Under the pieces are notes generated by a model. That model had not been told where the DNA came from and did no database searches. It was given only the letters and a program-made list of their open reading frames with translations. From positions 16,191,290 to 16,255,289 of the forward strand of contig OX031061.1 of assembly GCA_943736015.1 (NCBI GenBank): a stretch of 64,000 nucleotides of DNA, written 5' to 3'. A program made the position numbers and the translations under genes. Origin of the DNA: Tridacna crocea. Lineage: Eukaryota > Mollusca > Bivalvia > Cardiida > Cardiidae. Positions 10,428-21,818 of this stretch are shown here, piece after piece. Each line of letters begins with the position of its first letter. Positions within the stretch are counted from its first letter, which is position 1.

Positions 10428-10518
10428 GTGAAATTCGGCTACAGTATCATAGCACGGCACCTCAGGTACAGCAACCAGTACAGTTTGCACAACCTCAACA
10501 GCAATCTCTTAGCAAAAG
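10428..10518 (+). CDS. R3HDM1/2: R3HDM1/2-like gene, short Gln-rich exon
   Basis: A 91-nt exon between tgaattttag and gtaagt, phase 1 in and phase 2 out. It encodes EIRLQYHSTAPQVQQPVQF and then AQPQQQSLSK. Joined to the previous exon it keeps the frame open and continues the Gln-rich region. Confidence 0.8.
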
Positions 10519-11984
10519 GTAAGTTCTGGTGAAGAAAGTAGTTCTCAGCCTATTGGTCAAAAGGCTAGCAAGCCTATGTCACAGTTCTGTTTCCGCCTGT
10601 CTGTCAGTTTTCTTTTATTTCCAACATTATCTCTGTAACTACCCATTCAGTTTTGACCAAGGTGCAAAAATCTGGACGAAGTGCTCATGGTGAGCTTTTG
10701 TGATTGCCCAATGTCCGTCATGCATCATGCGTCGTCCACAATTTCTTTAAACATCTTCTCCTCCTAAACCACTGGACCAATCTTGATGAAACTTGGGAGC
10801 GATGTTCCTTGGTTGAAGCTCTACCAAAGGTGTTAAAGAGATTGAATTCCAGCCATAATTCTGGTTGCCATGGTGACCAAAAGGAAAAAAAAAAGCAAAA
10901 TCTTTGAAAATCTGTGAAACTAGAAGGCGTAGAGCTTTGATATTTGGTATGTTGCATCTCGTAGTGGACCTCTACCAAGATTGTTCATATGATGCCCCTG
11001 GGGTCAAAACTGGCCCCATCCCGGGGATCACAAGTTTGAAACATAGGAACAAAGAAGGAAAACTTTAAAATTCTTCTTCTCTGAAACTAGAAAGTGCAGA
11101 GCTTTGATTTTTGGTCTGTTGCATCTCACAGTGGACCTCTACCAAGATTGTTCATATGATGCCCCTGAGGTCAAAAACTGGCCACGCCCCGGGGGTCACA
11201 AGTTTGAAACTTTGAAACAAAGAAGGAAAACTTAAAAAACTTCTTTTCTGAAACTAGAAGGTGCAGAGCTTTTATATTTGGTATTTAGCATCTCCTAGTG
11301 GACCTCTACTAAGATTGTTCATATGATGACCCTGGGGTCAAAACTGGCCCCGCCCCAGGGGTCACAAGTTTTAAACATAGGAACAAAGAAGGAAAACTTC
11401 AAAATTCTTATTCTCTGAAACTAGAAGGCGTAGAGCTTTGATGTTTGGTATGTAGCATCTCCTAGTCGACGTCTACCAAGATTGTTCATATGATGCCCCT
11501 TGGGTCAAAACTGGCCCCGCCCGGGGGGTCACAAGTTTGAAACAGGAACAAAGAAGGAAAACTTTAAAATTCTTCTTTTATAAAACTAGAAGGCGCAGAG
11601 CTTTGATATTTGGTATGTAGCATCTCCTAGTGGACCTCTACCAAGATTGTTCATATGATGCCCCTTGGGTCAAAACTGGCACCGCCCCGGGGGTCACAAG
11701 TTTGAAACATAGGAACAAAGAAGGAAAACTTTCAATCTCTTATTCTCTGAAACTAGAAGTTGTTGAGCTTTGATATTTGGTGTGTAGCATCTTTTAGTGG
11801 AATTCTACAAAGTATCTTCATACTATGCCCCTGGGGTCAAAACTTGCCCTGCCCCAGGGGTCACAAGTTCGAAACATAGGAACAAAGAAGGAAAACTTTA
11901 AAATTCTACTTCTCTGAAAATAGAAGTCGTAGAGCTTTGATATTTTGTAAGTAGCATCTCCTAGTGGACCTCTACCAATTTTTT

Positions 11985-13236
11985 ATGCTCCCCGAAGGGC
12001 GAGCATATAGTCACCGCTTCGTCTGTCCGTCCGTCTGTCTGTCCGTCCGTCCTTCCGTCCGTCCGTCTGTCCGTCCGTCCGTCTGAAGCGATTTCTCCAC
12101 AACCCTTGGACCAAATTGGATGAAACTTCATATATGAACTCCTTGGGGTAATGCGCCGATATACTTTTCCCGGATTTTCAATTTGACCCCGTGTCATGGA
12201 AAAAAGGGGCTTAATGCAAAATTGCAATTTTTACCAATATCTCATTCAGTTTTGGTCAGAATATCATGAAACTTCATGGTTATATTGTTTATGGAAAGTC
12301 TTAGCATGTGCCCTTACTATTTTTAATCTGGGCATTTTTTAAGTTGACGTTCTGTCATGGAAAAAGGGGGCTTCTTGCAAGATTCCAATTTTTACTAATA
12401 TTTCATTCAGTTTTGGTCAAAATTTCATTAAACTTCATGGTTATATTGTTTTTTAAGAGTTTCACCATGTGCTCTTCTTTCTTTATCTCTGTGTTTTTTC
12501 AATTTGACCCTCTGTCATGGAAAAAGGGGGTTTCTTGTAAAATGAAAAAGGGGCCCTAATGCAAAATTGCAATTTTTACTAATATCTTGTTCAGTTTTTG
12601 TCAACATTTCATGGTTATATCTTGTTTTACAAGTTTCAACATGTGCCCTTTGTTTTTGCAATCTATGAATTATTAATGCGCAAATACGTCTTTCCTTGTT
12701 TCTTAAATTAAGGCTGCATCACGGAAAAAGGGGGCTTCATGGAAAAAATTGTTTTTCACTAGTTTCTCCTTTATCAGTGCTCAAACCTTTGTGAAATTTC
12801 AAATCTGAACTTGTTGGAACGTTGCCTAGGTACCTCTTTTCCTTTTTCTCAATTTCAGGCTGCGTCTCGGAAAAAGGGGGCTTCATGTAAAAAATTGTTT
12901 TATGTAATATTTAATACATGACTGCTCAAAATTTTATGAAATTTCGAATTTTTAATTATTATTAAAAAATGCTACAAACCACACACCCTTTGTATTTATT
13001 GCAATGATCCAATACTGTCTTATGGGAAAAGGCGGCTTAAAGGGGGCTTATTGGGCTTATTGTCCTCTACAAGTTTATGTTGGCTATCTCTAAGATAGTA
13101 ATTGCCTTTTCACTTCAAATTTTGGGGGGCATGAACAGCTTCTTCTAGGATAAAAGAAGTGAATTTATATCAATTTATTATATTTTATGACAAGCACTTG
13201 TTCGGGGAGCATAACCCGTCTCTGACGGCTCTTGTT
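11985..13236 (+). mobile_element. Helentron-like element (family 3), nested
   Basis: It starts after TTTT with atgctccccgaagggcgagca. The inverse ttcggggagcat is at 13201-13212, then the hairpin ccgtctctgacgg and CTCTTGTT. Near the 5' end is a gtccgtccgtctg microsatellite (12017-12083). The body has diverged ~120-170 bp units with gtcatggaaaaaggggcttc. Confidence 0.65.
12017..12083 (+). repeat. (TCCG/TCTG)n microsatellite
   Basis: Runs of gtccgtccgtctgtctgtcc inside the nested Helentron-like element. Comparable tccg runs occur at the same relative position in the other families. Confidence 0.85.
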
Positions 13237-13448
13237 TTCTTAGGATGCCCCTGGGGTCAAAACTGGCCTTGCCCAGGGGTCACTAGTTTGATTTTACAGC
13301 TTGGTACTCAGGTGAGTGATATAGGACCATAATGGTCCTCTTGTTTAAATTACTGTTATTACAGAAGAAATTAACTTCAATCTCGTTAAGTATCAAATGA
13401 AGACCCAATACAAAATGGGCAGATATTTTGACACAGTTATAACCCTTT

Positions 13449-13738
13449 TTGTATGCCCAAAGTGTCATTATGTTATAGCCCCAATCAACTGTATGTCCAT
13501 CAGACCATCTTTCTATCTTTCTATCTGTCTGTCTGTCCATTAGCAATTTCTTGTGCTCGCAGCTCCTCCTACAGTATTCATTGGAATAAGTTCAAAGTTA
13601 CCACAATGAAAATCTCTATGATGTGAGTTTTGCATTTGACTTATAGAATTTGAACACCTGCAGGCATTCTAGATTTTAACCCATTTCACTGACAAGCCCC
13701 TTTGGGCGTATATGCCTCTCTTTGCGAAGCTCTTGTTT
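13449..13738 (+). mobile_element. Short Helentron-like element (family 4), no tandem units
   Basis: After a T-run it starts gtatgcccaaag. The near-inverse ctttgggcgtat is at about 13701-13712, followed by tctttgcgaagctcttgtt. A tctatctgtctgtctgtcc microsatellite lies at 13506-13538. The plan is the same as in the larger families, with the tandem core missing. Confidence 0.5.
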
Positions 13739-13965
13739 ACGGGATTTACAAAAGCTTTCCACATGTAATAAAATCTGTGTCACTTCTGAAGACATTTTAC
13801 TGCAAACTCAGACAAGCTCTATATTATCAAAAGGGAACCCCCATACATCACAGGCAGATAACTCTTAAGAGTATTTTTAACTCTTGTACCCCCCTTTCGA
13901 TATAGAATTTTCACTGAAATCAAGCAACTTTAGCTGAGTGCTAGCCTAGTCCCGGTAGCCGAGTC

Positions 13966-14194
13966 TTAACCTATTACCACACAATCCCTACTTTTGACAA
14001 CCCTGAGAAAGAATCCTTTAGAAAACATTGTGGAAAAAGGAGAAAATGCTGGTAACCAGCATTTTGTCCTTTTCCCACAATGTTTTCTACCCTTCACAAA
14101 ACAAATTTCAAATTTTCAATGGCTTTTATTTTGCCGTCTGCAATTGCTTTCGGTTTGGACGAACCTAAAATTTTGTCGTTTGGTAAAGGGTTAA
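13966..14194 (-). mobile_element. TTAA-hairpin MITE, variant A
   Basis: ttaacctattaccacac to cgtttggtaaagggttaa. The core ggagaaaatgctggtaacc is at 14038-14070. Confidence 0.85.
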
Positions 14195-14626
14195 GTATGG
14201 AAGACTTGAAAACAAGGCGTCTTGGGTTTGATTCCTGTCTCAGCAAAATTTCTTTGCAAGGATTGATAATAGTCATTGCAATAGGATTTATTTCTTTCCC
14301 ACTGCTGACCATTGTTCTGATAACTGTTATGTGGGAAAGCAACCAGTGGTTTGGAAAGAAAAATGTGCGGAGTTACTGTTAGAAGAAACTCCAGAAAAGC
14401 ATGGATAGGTACTGTAGCCACTTCGATATAGCTGAAATAATGTAGAAAACAGCATTTACCGGTACAATCAATTAGCAGAGTGTTGGCACCAGCTTATCAT
14501 GCTGTTGTTTATGATATTATTTTCATGTCCCCCACTTCAGTTGGTTTCATTTTATTCATAGCACACCTGTCACTGTTTTCATTTATACTATAATATTTGA
14601 ATGGAGCTCAAGAAAACGTCAGTATA
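14195..14626. other. No feature recognised (R3HDM intron)
   Basis: AT-rich intronic sequence without a recognisable exon or element. Confidence 0.4.
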
Positions 14627-14851
14627 AAACCCTTTACCAAACAATTCCTAGATTTTATGACCCCGAGATAGAAACCTTTGGAAAACATGGGAATAGGAGG
14701 AAATGCTGGTGACCAGCATTTTCTTCTTTTCCCACAATATTTTCTACCCTGCTGGAAACAAATTTCAATTTTCTGAGTGATGTTCAATTTGTCGTCTGCA
14801 AGTGCTTTAAAGTTGGACCTGTCTAAAATTTTGTCGTTTTGTAAAGAGTTA
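14627..14851 (-). mobile_element. TTAA-hairpin MITE, variant A
   Basis: aaaccctttaccaaacaat to cgttttgtaaagagtta. The core ggaggaaatgctggtgacc is mismatched in one arm. Confidence 0.75.
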
Positions 14852-15027
14852 TGCATCTTTGTAGGACATTACACCAAGCAAGCTGAAGCATGATATTGAT
14901 CCATTTTGTCAAGAAATTGCCAAATCATGGGGTAGATTGTCCTTTGACAAGCTTTACAGTTACAATAACAAAAAGATTCAATTTGGCGCTTTCTATGAGT
15001 CACGAGTCGATACTTATAGCAGATTCA

Positions 15028-15266
15028 TTAATTCTTTGCCACACAATACAGATTTTTAAATGAGGAAGAAGCCTATAGAAAAGATCGTGGGAAAAGGAGA
15101 AAATGCTGATAACCAGCATTTTCTCCTTTTTCCACAATATTTTCTACCCTATCAAAGTCAGATATCATCAGGGCAAAATTTCGTTTTTTTAAGTCACTTT
15201 GATTTTATCATCTGCATATGCTTCCAATTTGGATGGAAAAGATGTTGTTGTCTGGTAATGAGTTAA
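15028..15266 (-). mobile_element. TTAA-hairpin MITE, variant A
   Basis: ttaattctttgccacac to gtctggtaatgagttaa. The core is ggagaaaatgctgataacc. It shares its right TTAA with the next copy. Confidence 0.8.
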
Positions 15267-15491
15267 CTCTTTACCAAATGACATAATTTTACACTGGTCC
15301 AAATCGGAAAGCCTTTACAGATGACAAAATTTATGTCACTCAAAAGTTGAAATCTGGTTTAGGAAGGATAGAAAACATTGTGGGAAAAGGAGAAAATGCT
15401 GGTTACCAGCATTTTCTCCTTTCCTACAAGGTTTTCTAAAGGCTTCTTTCTCAGGGTCATCAGAAGTAGGGATTTCGTGTTAATGGATTAA
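15263..15491 (+). mobile_element. TTAA-hairpin MITE, variant A, abutting the previous copy
   Basis: Starts at the shared TTAA 15263-15266 (ttaactctttaccaaatga) and ends gtgttaatggattaa. The core is ggagaaaatgctggttacc. Confidence 0.8.
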
Positions 15492-15619
15492 ATAACATTT
15501 TCAGCAGTTATGGAAACCTTCCTGTCTATCCCACTAGAGCACTTTTTAGTTACTATTTTGTAGTGACCACTTAGTCATTAAGTTCACTGTTCTTTCTTTC
15601 TTTGTGTGTACCCGTATAG

Positions 15620-15699
15620 TCCCACAGCACCGAAACCTCAGAGAATTAAAAAGTCACGTAGTCGAGACAGTCAGCAATCTCAACATTCAACAGATACAG
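15620..15699 (+). CDS. R3HDM1/2: R3HDM1/2-like gene, basic Ser/Arg exon
   Basis: An 80-nt exon between gtacccgtatag and gtaaat, phase 2 in and phase 1 out. The codon formed across the junction is Ser, followed by PTAPKPQRIKKSRSRDSQQS and QHSTDT. The Lys/Arg-Ser pattern could be a phosphorylated or nuclear-localising segment; that is inference. The phase matches both neighbouring exons. Confidence 0.75.
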
Positions 15700-15793
15700 G
15701 TAAATCAGCTGTCTAATCTGGACAATTTGTTCACCTTTTCTTTTTTTGATGCTATCATATGTGTTAAATCATCCCAACTGTCAATGCGCCAAA

Positions 15794-15820
15794 CATTCAT
15801 TCATTCATTCATTCATTCAT
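15794..15820 (+). repeat. (ATTC)n microsatellite
   Basis: Six tandem cattcattc tetranucleotides 95 bp after an R3HDM exon. Confidence 0.85.
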
Positions 15821-16782
15821 TTCTACCACAGCAGTTTACCTAAGATGCCTTCATAAAACAGATGATAAAACAGAGTTGGATCATGTTAGAATCGAAATGA
15901 TTTTTCTATCGTGGTTTATCTTTCATTCTAACATGATACGCAACTTTGGCTCAATAAACACAGTGCAAGGAAAACATGGTAAAATCTGCGACAGTCCATG
16001 TAGAGTGACGTCATTCAGTGAGTGAGTTATTCAATGGAACATACCGTATATGCTCGACTATAAGACGCATTTTTTTCCCTAGAATTTTGAGCTTGAAGTT
16101 AGGGGAGCGTCTTATAAGCGCATAATCAAAGGACTTAGCAAAATTTCATTTGAAGGACGTACTTACCTGCTGATCAGCACGAAGAAAAAAACACCTCACA
16201 AATGAGTCACGCTGATCCAAAGCTATAAGTGCCTAAGTAATAGTTGTTTTTGTCACCCATTGTGTGAAGAAATAAAAGTTTAAAACACAGTTATCGCGTT
16301 TTACTAGTTAGTTTAGATTAAAAATTACTCGATTGAGCAGTTATTTCTCTTACTGTGTCAGTTTCAGCCAGTTCATTTATGGCCCACTAGTACACTGTAG
16401 TACAGATAAAAGTACGGTCTACTGATTGACCCTTTTGACAATTCTAAAATTCAAAGATGAATCATTACTTTTTCAAAATCAAATGCGTTCAAATTGATAA
16501 GTTTTGGCATTGTGACGAATCAGAATGGTGTACATGAAATAAGTAAACTAACTGAGGTAAAAAATTTTCACGGTGCAATTCAAATCTAAATAAGAATTAT
16601 GAAGCATTTATTAGTTGATCGTGGAGGTAAGCAGGTAAAGGGTTGTGACTGCAGTCAGACTCTGGTTTACAAGACAGTACACACCTATTTTTAGAAGTTT
16701 ACAGCCAGATGTCAAAATTTTATAGGTTACACTACCCAGTAGGCTATAGATCGATAAATTAGTGCACTTTACATCACATTGG

Positions 16783-17012
16783 TTAACTCTTTACCGAACG
16801 ACATAATATTGGACTGGTCCAAACTCAAGGATTTGCAGACAAAAAAGAAAAATTAATGCGGTTCAAAGATTAAAACTTGCCCTTGGCGGGTAGAAAACAT
16901 TGTAGGAAAAGAGGAAATGCTGGTGACCATCATTTCTCCTTTTTCCACAGTGATTTCAGGAGGCTTTTTTCTCACAGCCCTGAAAACTTCAGATTGTTTG
17001 GTAAAGAGTTTA
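16783..17012 (+). mobile_element. TTAA-hairpin MITE, variant A, inside the mariner element
   Basis: ttaactctttaccgaacga to gtttggtaaagagttta. The hairpin ggaaatgctggtgacc is partly mismatched. Confidence 0.75.
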
Positions 17013-17140
17013 CATAGCCTAAAGTTTAACCGTAAAGGTTTGCCGATTATATAATTTAGGTTTGAATTAGCAAGCATTACAGTCTCTTTTGTGATGACTC
17101 ATCATTTATGGCCAGAAAGTATCCTCGCCATACAGATATT

Positions 17141-17325
17141 CAATCCCTTACCATATAATTCGTGGTATTTACAACCTGGAAGAAAAAGACTGATACAACA
17201 CAATGTGTTGGAAAATTGGAGATGCTGATGAAACAAAATCCTGTTTTTGAGTCTGGTACCTTTATAATATTCAAATCCTTTGAATTTGGACTGGTCCAAA
17301 TTTCTTTCTTTTGGTAGAGATTTAA
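17141..17325 (-). mobile_element. Decayed TTAA-hairpin MITE
   Basis: tcaatcccttaccatataa to cttttggtagagattta. The palindrome is mostly deleted; the gactggtccaaattt block is retained. Confidence 0.5.
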
Positions 17326-18282
17326 ATTACAACCTACTGAGCGTAATACACTTGAATACTTTAGTTCTTTGATTTAACTCTTCCTGTCGGCGAGATAAGT
17401 AGTCTGTACAGCTATTGATAATTAACAGTTAGAACAAACCGTCGAAGGCCTAATTTCCCCGAAAGGATTACTTTAACGAAAATGTGAGTGATTTGGTCTA
17501 TACCTTACACTTCTTTCACCCTTTTCTTTTTCCCATTTTAAAAAGAAATTAGAGTTGAATCAATGTATGATCGGCCAAGATACAGGCTATTCATTTTTGG
17601 AATGATGCAACTTTGACACCCGACGATAGATCGTAATATCTGCTTGGTGTATATCCAGCTGAATAATCACAATTTTAGGACTGTTATGGTTCGTGTGAAG
17701 TCTACATGCGTCTTATAGGAGGTCATCAACGAAATCCCTGATTTTGAATCACAAAGTTGGGGGAGCGTCTTATAAGCGAAGGCGTCTTATAGTCGAGCAT
17801 ATACGGTAATCTTCATCCGCGTTTTTACTCTTAGTTTGAACTTGTTTTCCTTTCATTTAGAATTGGTCAAGTTAGAATCAAAATAATCTTCATTTCTATT
17901 GTGATATATCGTTGTGAGTTATAAGGCGCAATGAATAACTCACTCGGGCTATTGCCCACGTGGATTATTTATTGTGCCTCATAACTCACAACTGTGGTTT
18001 ATTGAACGATATACCACGATAGAAAGAAGATTATTTCTTAAATAAACCATATCTTGAGTTATGAGGCGCAATGAATTAATCACTCGGGCTATTGCCCTTG
18101 TTGATTATTTATTATGCCTTATCGCTCTCAATGGTGATTTATTGAACAATAAATGACAATAGAAAGAAGTTTATTTCTGAGATAAACCTTGGTTGTGAGT
18201 TGTGAGGCAAATTGAATAACCCACAAGGGGTGAGCCTGACAGGTTTTTTCATTGTTCCTCATAACTCACGGGGGTGAGAATG

Positions 18283-20084
18283 TTAACCCTTTCCGGAACA
18301 AGCCTCGGTTTTTACGTTTCTGCAGTAAAAGTCTTTTGAAAACACACTTGGAAAAGGAGAAATTGCTCGTAACGAGCAATTTCTCCTTTTCCCACAGTGT
18401 TTTCTACCCTTTTTAGCTCACCTGAGCACGAAGTGCTCATGCTGAGCTATTGTAATCGTGCTGTGTCCGTCGTCCGTTGTCAACTTTTTACCTTGTGTAC
18501 GCTCTAGAGGCCACAGTTTTGGTCGGATACTCATGAAAGTTGATCAGGATGTTTGTCTCGATTAAATCTTGGACGAGTTCGAAAATGGGTCATGTGGGGT
18601 CAAAAACTAGGTCACTAGGTCAAATCTTAGAAAAACCTTGTGTACGCTCAAGAGGCCACATTTTCAGTCGGATACTCATGGAAGTTGGTCAGGATGTTTG
18701 TCTGGATGATATCTCGGACGAGTTCGAAAATGGGTCATGTGGGGTCAAAAACTAGGTCACCAGATCAAATCTTAGAAAAAACCTGTGTACGCTTTAGAGG
18801 CCACATTTCAGTCGGATACTCATGAAAGTTGGTCAGGATGTTTGTCTGGATGATATCTCGGACGAGTTCAAAAATGGGTCATGTGGGGTCAAAAACTAGG
18901 TCACTAGGTCAAATCTTAGAAAAACCTTGTGTATGCTCTAGAGGCCACATTTTCATTCGGATACTCATGAAAGTTGGTCAGGATGTTTGTCTGTATGATA
19001 TCTCGGACGACCTTGAAAATGGGTCATGTGGGGTCAAAAACTAGGTCACTAGGTCAAATCTTAGAAAAACCTTGTGTATGCTCTAGAGGCCACATTTACA
19101 GTTGAATATTTATGAAAGTTGGTCAGGATGTTTGCCTGGATGATATCTCGAACAAGATCGAAAATAGGTCATGTGGGGTCAAAAACTAGGTCACTAGGTC
19201 AAATGTTAGAAAAACCTTTTGTAGGCTCTAGAGACCATATTTTCAGTCCAAAACTCTTTTAAGTTTGTCAGAATGTTTGTCTTGATGATATCTCAGACAG
19301 GTTTGAAAATGGCTCATGTGGGGTTAAAAACTAGGTCACCAGGTCAAATCTTAGAAAAACCTTGTATATGCTCTGAATGCCACATTTTCAGTCCAACACT
19401 CTTGAAAATTAGTCAGAATGTTTGCCTTTATAATATCTTGGATGAGTTTGAAAATGGGTCATGTTGGGTCAAAAACTGGGTCAATAGGTCAAATGTTATA
19501 AACACCTTTTGTATGCTCTGAAGGACACATTTTCAGTCTGATTCTCCTAAAACTTGTTCATAATATTTGTCCTGGTGATACCTTGAATGAGTTTGAAAAT
19601 GGGTCATGTGGAGTCAAAAACTAGGTCAATGGGTCAAATATTAGAAAAACCTTGTGTACACTCTAGAGGCTACATTTTCTGCCTGATACTCTTCAGACTT
19701 GGTCAGAAAGTTTGTTTTGGTGATGTCTCAAAAGAGTTTGATAATGGGTAATTGTCGGGTCCAAAACTAGGTCACTTGATAAAATCTTAGAAAAACCTTT
19801 TGTACACTGTAGAGGCCACATTTTCAGTCCAATACTCATGAAACTTGGCCAGAATGTTTGTCTTATTGATATCTCAAAAGTGTTTGATGATGGGTAATGT
19901 CTGATAAAAAACTAGGTCACTGGGAAACTAGATGGTGCATGTTTGGTCAATAAACTCAGGTGAGTGATTTCAGGGCCATCATGGCCCTCTTGTTGAGAAC
20001 TTCCTGCCATTTTCTCTAAAATTGTCGTCTGCAAACTCTTTTGGTTTGCAGGGGTCCAAAATTTATCGTTTGGGAAAGGGTTAA
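18283..20084 (-). mobile_element. TTAA-hairpin MITE, variant B, split by a Helentron-like element
   Basis: The left part (18283-18414) has ttaaccctttccggaac and the hairpin ggagaaattgctcgtaacg. The right part (19995-20084) has gtcgtctgcaaactctttt and cgtttgggaaagggttaa. The split lies in the ctacccttt tract just after the hairpin. Confidence 0.75.
18415..19994 (+). mobile_element. Helentron-like element (family 2-related, ~145-bp units)
   Basis: Starts after TTTT with agctcacctgagcacgaagtg. The exact inverse ctcaggtgag is near 19956, followed by the hairpin agggccat/catggccct and CTCTTGTT. Roughly ten units of about 145 bp carry ggtcaggatgtttgtct, gggtcatgtggggtcaaaaa and ctaggtcac.aggtcaaatc (caggat at 18545, 18690 and 18834). 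Identity between neighbouring units is high at the 5' side and falls toward the 3' side. Confidence 0.75.
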
Positions 20085-20735
20085 ACGATGATAGAAAGAA
20101 GATTATTTCCATCCGTGTAATTATGACAAACTCTGATCAAGGGAAAATAAGGCCCTACTAAATGTATAAAGCAGGCTTATATTCCCTTGAATAAACCATG
20201 GCTGCTCCAGTTACCAACTAAAGCAAACTCCAACTGCCCAGTCAGTAAATATAGAAAGAATCCAAATTTCATACAGAAAGAGGTCTATTTTACTACGCTT
20301 TTGTTTCCCTGTGTTTTTAGACCAGATTTCACATATCACATTAATATATTATCCACCAACGAGAAGTAGGGATATAGTTTAAGCATTGTCCTTCCGTCCA
20401 TCTTGGGAAAATATATCCAACACCATTGGACGAAATTTTGTGAAACTGTATATATGTGTACAACAACCCATTCTGCCGAGACTCTTTTTCTTGTTTCTTG
20501 GATTTGATGCAGAATGGTCAACTGGGAGGTCTTTTTAGGTGAGGGATATCATTTCATTGCTTGTTTAATTGATATTTCAGTTTCCTAGTGATTTATTTGT
20601 CTTTGAGAAATTTTTCATGTCTTTGTTATGTTGTTATCAAATTTTGACTGGTCAATGTCAGTAGATTGCAGAGTTTTGTTTTATATTTGTTTACTCTAGC
20701 TGAAGACCCTCCTTCATTCACTGTAAAGCAATTTC
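20085..20735. other. Intron sequence; possible Helentron 5' fragment at 20371-20545
   Basis: gtccttccgtccatcttggg and ttggacgaaattttgtgaaac resemble the 5' part of the Helentron-like families. Nothing else recognised. Confidence 0.35.
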
Positions 20736-20737
20736 TC

Positions 20738-20880
20738 CCTTTACCACAATATTTTCTACCCTTTATCAGACAAATTCTGTCATTTATCTGTTAACTAGAT
20801 GGCAGAAACTTGACTTGTCCCAGTGGGAGCATTTGCATTTGGTAAATGAAGCTGAAATGTTTGGATTGATGCTGAAAGGG
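20738..20880. mobile_element. Decayed MITE fragment
   Basis: caatttctccctttaccaca, attttctaccctttatcagac and a gaaagggttaa end remain from a variant B copy. Confidence 0.4.
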
Positions 20881-21058
20881 TTAACCCTTTACCCCCACAA
20901 TCACAACTTTTGACAACACTGAGAAAGAAGCCTTTTGAAAACAATGCAGGAAAAGGAGAAAATGCTAGTAACCAGCATTTTCTCCTCTTCCTACAATGTT
21001 GTATTCTCTTCCCATAACAAATTTCAATCAGTCACATTTATTTGTCTATAACTCCTTT
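20881..21058 (-). mobile_element. TTAA-hairpin MITE, variant A, truncated
   Basis: ttaaccctttacccccac and a full hairpin (ggagaaaatgctagtaacc). The distal end is shortened and meets the next copy. Confidence 0.65.
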
Positions 21059-21329
21059 TAACACTTTAATAAACAACAAAACTTTTAGACTTGGCAAAAT
21101 TGAAAGCATTTGAAGACAACACAATAAATGTGACTCAAAATTTGAACTTGACTTTTGAAGAGCACAAAACAACATTGTGGGGGAAATGACTTGAAAAGAG
21201 CACAAAGCATTCTGGGGAAAAGGAGAAAATGCTAATTACTAACATTTTTCAGTCTTTTTACCCGAAAAGTTTTCAGAAAACTTCTTTCTCTGGGTCGTAA
21301 AAACCAGGGAATGTTAGGTAAAGGGTTAA
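21058..21329 (+). mobile_element. TTAA-hairpin MITE, variant A, with internal duplication
   Basis: ttaacactttaataaacaac to gttaggtaaagggttaa. The sequence before the hairpin is duplicated (ttgaagagcacaaaacaa and ttgaaaagagcacaaagca). Confidence 0.65.
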
Positions 21330-21389
21330 TTGATAACTTCGTAAGTTTTTTTTTTTTTTTAATTTAACATCAAAATTGTCTTTTTCCAG

Positions 21390-21685
21390 GAACTATGCTT
21401 ATCAGCAACATTTTGGAAGTTTGTGATCTGCCAGGTCACCTAAAGTGGTCTGAAATCGAGAAACTTTTACAGGATTTGGTTGTATCTGGGGCTCGTATTG
21501 TTCCAAAAGGAGACCAGGACGGAAGTCAGGGTGACTTTAACTCAAATAACCAGACCATATCAAGTGAGACCCGTGTGTTCGCCATATTCTCCGATAGCAA
21601 TTCGGCGGCTCACATCATGCAAACACATTCTAGTAACTCGTACAAACTGAAACCTGTGGACAGTATATCAGAGTCACAAGCGTGA
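21390..21685 (+). CDS. R3HDM1/2: R3HDM1/2-like gene, terminal coding exon
   Basis: The terminal exon begins after ctttttccag and ends at the TGA 21683-21685. It encodes about 98 residues starting GTMLISNILEVCDLPGHLKW and ending SISESQA. The ILEV-DLP, SEIEKLLQDLVVSGARI and RVFAIFSDSNSAAHIM segments match the small conserved C-terminal domain of R3HDM1/2 and encore, which looks like a divergent RRM-type fold with alternating strands and helices. This segment is the strongest family evidence in the window. With the five upstream exons it gives 620 residues; intact vertebrate R3HDM proteins are roughly 1000 residues, so the missing N-terminal part is about a third. No canonical AATAAA was found close downstream. 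Confidence 0.9.
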
Positions 21686-21818
21686 AAGCGTAAAAGTTAG
21701 CATAAAAGTTTCTGTGAAAAAGGACAAAAAAAAAAGAACAAAAAAGATCTACCATTGATGTTGAAAGTTATGATATTGTTGTTTATTTTTATATGACAAA
21801 AGTTTTATTGTGTTTTAT

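Larger units (their letters stand above)
10671..13345 (+). mobile_element. Helentron-like element (family 2, ~165-bp units), interrupted by a second element
   Basis: It begins with gaagtgctcatggtgagc, and the upstream agctcacctgag end is eroded. About seven ~165-bp units follow (ctagtggacctctaccaagat, atgatgcccctggggtcaa, ggaacaaagaaggaaaac at about 10938, 11106, 11270, 11438, 11605, 11770 and 11937). The 3' end has actcaggtgagtgat, the hairpin aggaccat/aatggtcct and CTCTTGTT. A different element (11985-13236) sits inside the last unit; host sequence resumes at about 13240 with aggatgcccctggggtc. Confidence 0.65.
16044..17806. mobile_element. Mariner/Tc1-type non-autonomous element, 1763 bp
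   Basis: Perfect 25-bp terminal inverted repeats lie at 16044-16068 and 17782-17806 (ccgtatatgctcgac... and ...gtcgagcatatacgg), flanked by TA at 16042-16043 and 17807-17808. The paralogous repeat at 39790-39800 has the uninterrupted site aacataatcttc, so insertion at TA is directly visible. A second motif, ggggagcgtcttataagcg, appears inside both ends. No transposase was found. It contains two MITE copies (16783 and 17141). Confidence 0.85.
15888..18262. mobile_element. Palindromic dispersed repeat (family P), interrupted by a mariner element
   Basis: Two parts (15888-16043 and 17807-18262) match one continuous copy at 39620-40170. The right part is a large palindrome: ttgtgagttat.aggcgcaatg and ttgtgcctcataactcacaa around ccactcgggctattgccc. 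Shared words are tctatcgtgg, agtgcaaggaaaac and gtagagtgacgtcattca. The mariner-type element 16044-17806 separates the parts. Confidence 0.65.

Noticed and set aside
18540-19521. Repeated frames (FVWMISRTSSKMGHVGSKTR)
   Set aside because: Translation of 145-bp tandem units in a mobile element; the frame shifts between units because 145 is not divisible by three.
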